Part shown: positions 63,585-64,000 of the stretch, piece by piece
Layout: every line of letters starts with the position of its first letter
Numbering within the stretch: the first letter of the stretch is position 1
Origin: Roseofilum casamattae BLCC-M143
GTDB lineage: Bacteria > Cyanobacteriota > Cyanobacteriia > Cyanobacteriales > Desertifilaceae
DNA: 64,000 bases
NCBI RefSeq assembly: GCF_030068455.1
Contig: NZ_JAQOSQ010000012.1
Span: forward strand, 62,001-126,000
Direction of reading: 5' to 3'
Translations under genes and position numbers: made by a program
The notes under the pieces: generated by a model
What the model was told of the DNA's origin: nothing
Database searches by the model: none
Seen by the model: only the letters and a program-made list of their open reading frames with translations

Positions 63585-64000
63585 TTAATCATTACTTGGC
63601 ATAATCACCGGAATAGTTTGATTTCGGTGTTTGCGATAAATTGTAAAATCGCTATCTAGTGTTAAAATTGCACTATCGTTATAAAGTTCACTCATCCTGA
63701 CTAAACAAGCATCTGCTAGAGACATTGGCACAGAGGTATAGCGCCGCATGAGGCTTTCTACAGTTTCAATTTCTGAATGCAGGCTAAAGGAAATAACAAT
63801 ATGTCCTTGCCCGATCAGTCTCAATATCGTTTCTTGACCATGATAAACTCTTTGGGCCAGAAAACAAGCTTCTGTAATGACAGCTTCATTAGTTAATAGT
63901 GGAGATCTGACTTGAGAGAGTTGAGATACTGCCCAGTGATGATATTTATCTTTCAGCATCAAATAGGCAATCAACACTCCTGTATCTAAAATAACCGTCA
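63585..64000 (-). CDS. PIN-domain protein (VapC-like), start cut by the window edge
   Basis: This gene reads off the right edge: the frame continues through the last complete codons TVILDTGVLIAYLML, which hold the first catalytic Asp of a PIN domain. The last two bases read TG on the minus strand, so an ATG would fit if the next base outside is T. The rest has a Glu in NEAVITEACFLAQ, an Asp in MSLADACLV and a final Asp in TLDSDFTIY, the four-acid metal site of an endoribonuclease. It is probably the toxin of a VapBC-type pair; the antitoxin would lie beyond the window. Confidence 0.85.
   Translation of the reverse strand, partial: TVILDTGVLIAYLMLKDKYHHWAVSQLSQVRSPLLTNEAVITEACFLAQRVYHGQETILRLIGQGHIVISFSLHSEIETVESLMRRYTSVPMSLADACLVRMSELYNDSAILTLDSDFTIYRKHRNQTIPVIMPSND

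Overview
The window comes from a cyanobacterium, probably a filamentous one of the Oscillatoriales/Desertifilales type (the lineage is an inference). The HIP1 octamer GCGATCGC and its variants occur throughout, inside and between genes. The gene content fits: a group 1 sigma factor of the SigA type, a SigF-type sigma factor, a one-helix high-light-inducible protein, DUF3285, DUF3493, DUF2358, DUF2301 and DUF4912 proteins, a serine/threonine kinase-AAA-GAF-histidine kinase giant, and small palindromic repeats typical of these genomes. There is no phage, insertion sequence, CRISPR array, rRNA or tRNA that I can support. Most of it reads as core chromosome, with a few accessory patches.

Layout. 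1-2.3 kb: end of a DUF1574 (SGNH-like) protein and an acyl-activating AMP ligase. 2.5-3.2 kb: an AT-richer PEP-CTERM protein. 3.4-6 kb: VWA protein, small DUF2283 protein, XPB-like helicase. 6.2-8.9 kb: ClpB. 8.9-12 kb: isoaspartyl peptidase, DUF2256 zinc protein, TrmJ, Rpn-type nuclease. 12.2-16.3 kb: membrane-anchored beta-lactamase-like protein, then an envelope polysaccharide pair (glycosyltransferase, O-antigen ligase/polymerase). 16.4-19.5 kb: HisH, a small unknown, sigA with a long structured leader, and a HLIP. 19.6-25.8 kb: a long run of minus-strand genes (RibD-like reductase, acyltransferase, DUF3285, ybeY, dgkA, trpG, degenerate metallo-beta-lactamase, pepP). 26.2-29.1 kb: sigF-like gene, a PilP-like lipoprotein and a MORN protein. 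29.1-29.9 kb: an orphan PqqD/B2 pair of the RiPP type. 30-34.3 kb: phosphohexomutase, exported unknown, PMT-type glycosyltransferase, GNAT. 34.3-41.8 kb: envelope and housekeeping genes including RNase HI, acyltransferase, GST-like, DsbA-like, alpha/beta hydrolase and a methylglyoxal synthase-lipid kinase fusion. 41.9-44.1 kb: a DUF4912 protein with about 45 heptapeptide repeats. 44.4-50 kb: DUF2993, aminotransferase, barrel protein, bioF, small antitoxin-like protein, DUF2301, CYTH. 50.2-52.2 kb: methyltransferase plus type III PLP decarboxylase, possibly imported. 52.2-55.8 kb: an XPB helicase with its helicase-associated partner. 56.2-61.5 kb: giant hybrid kinase. 61.8-63.4 kb: citramalate synthase. 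The right edge cuts a PIN-domain toxin gene.

Functional themes are envelope and polysaccharide building, amino acid and cofactor synthesis (HisH, TrpG, BioF, CimA), proteostasis (ClpB, PepP, YbeY for RNA), and transcription control (SigA, SigF). The less explained parts are the DUF4912 repeat protein, the PilP-like lipoprotein beside sigF, the orphan PqqD/B2 pair, the XPB pair, the structured sigA leader and a metallo-beta-lactamase that has lost its metal-binding motif.
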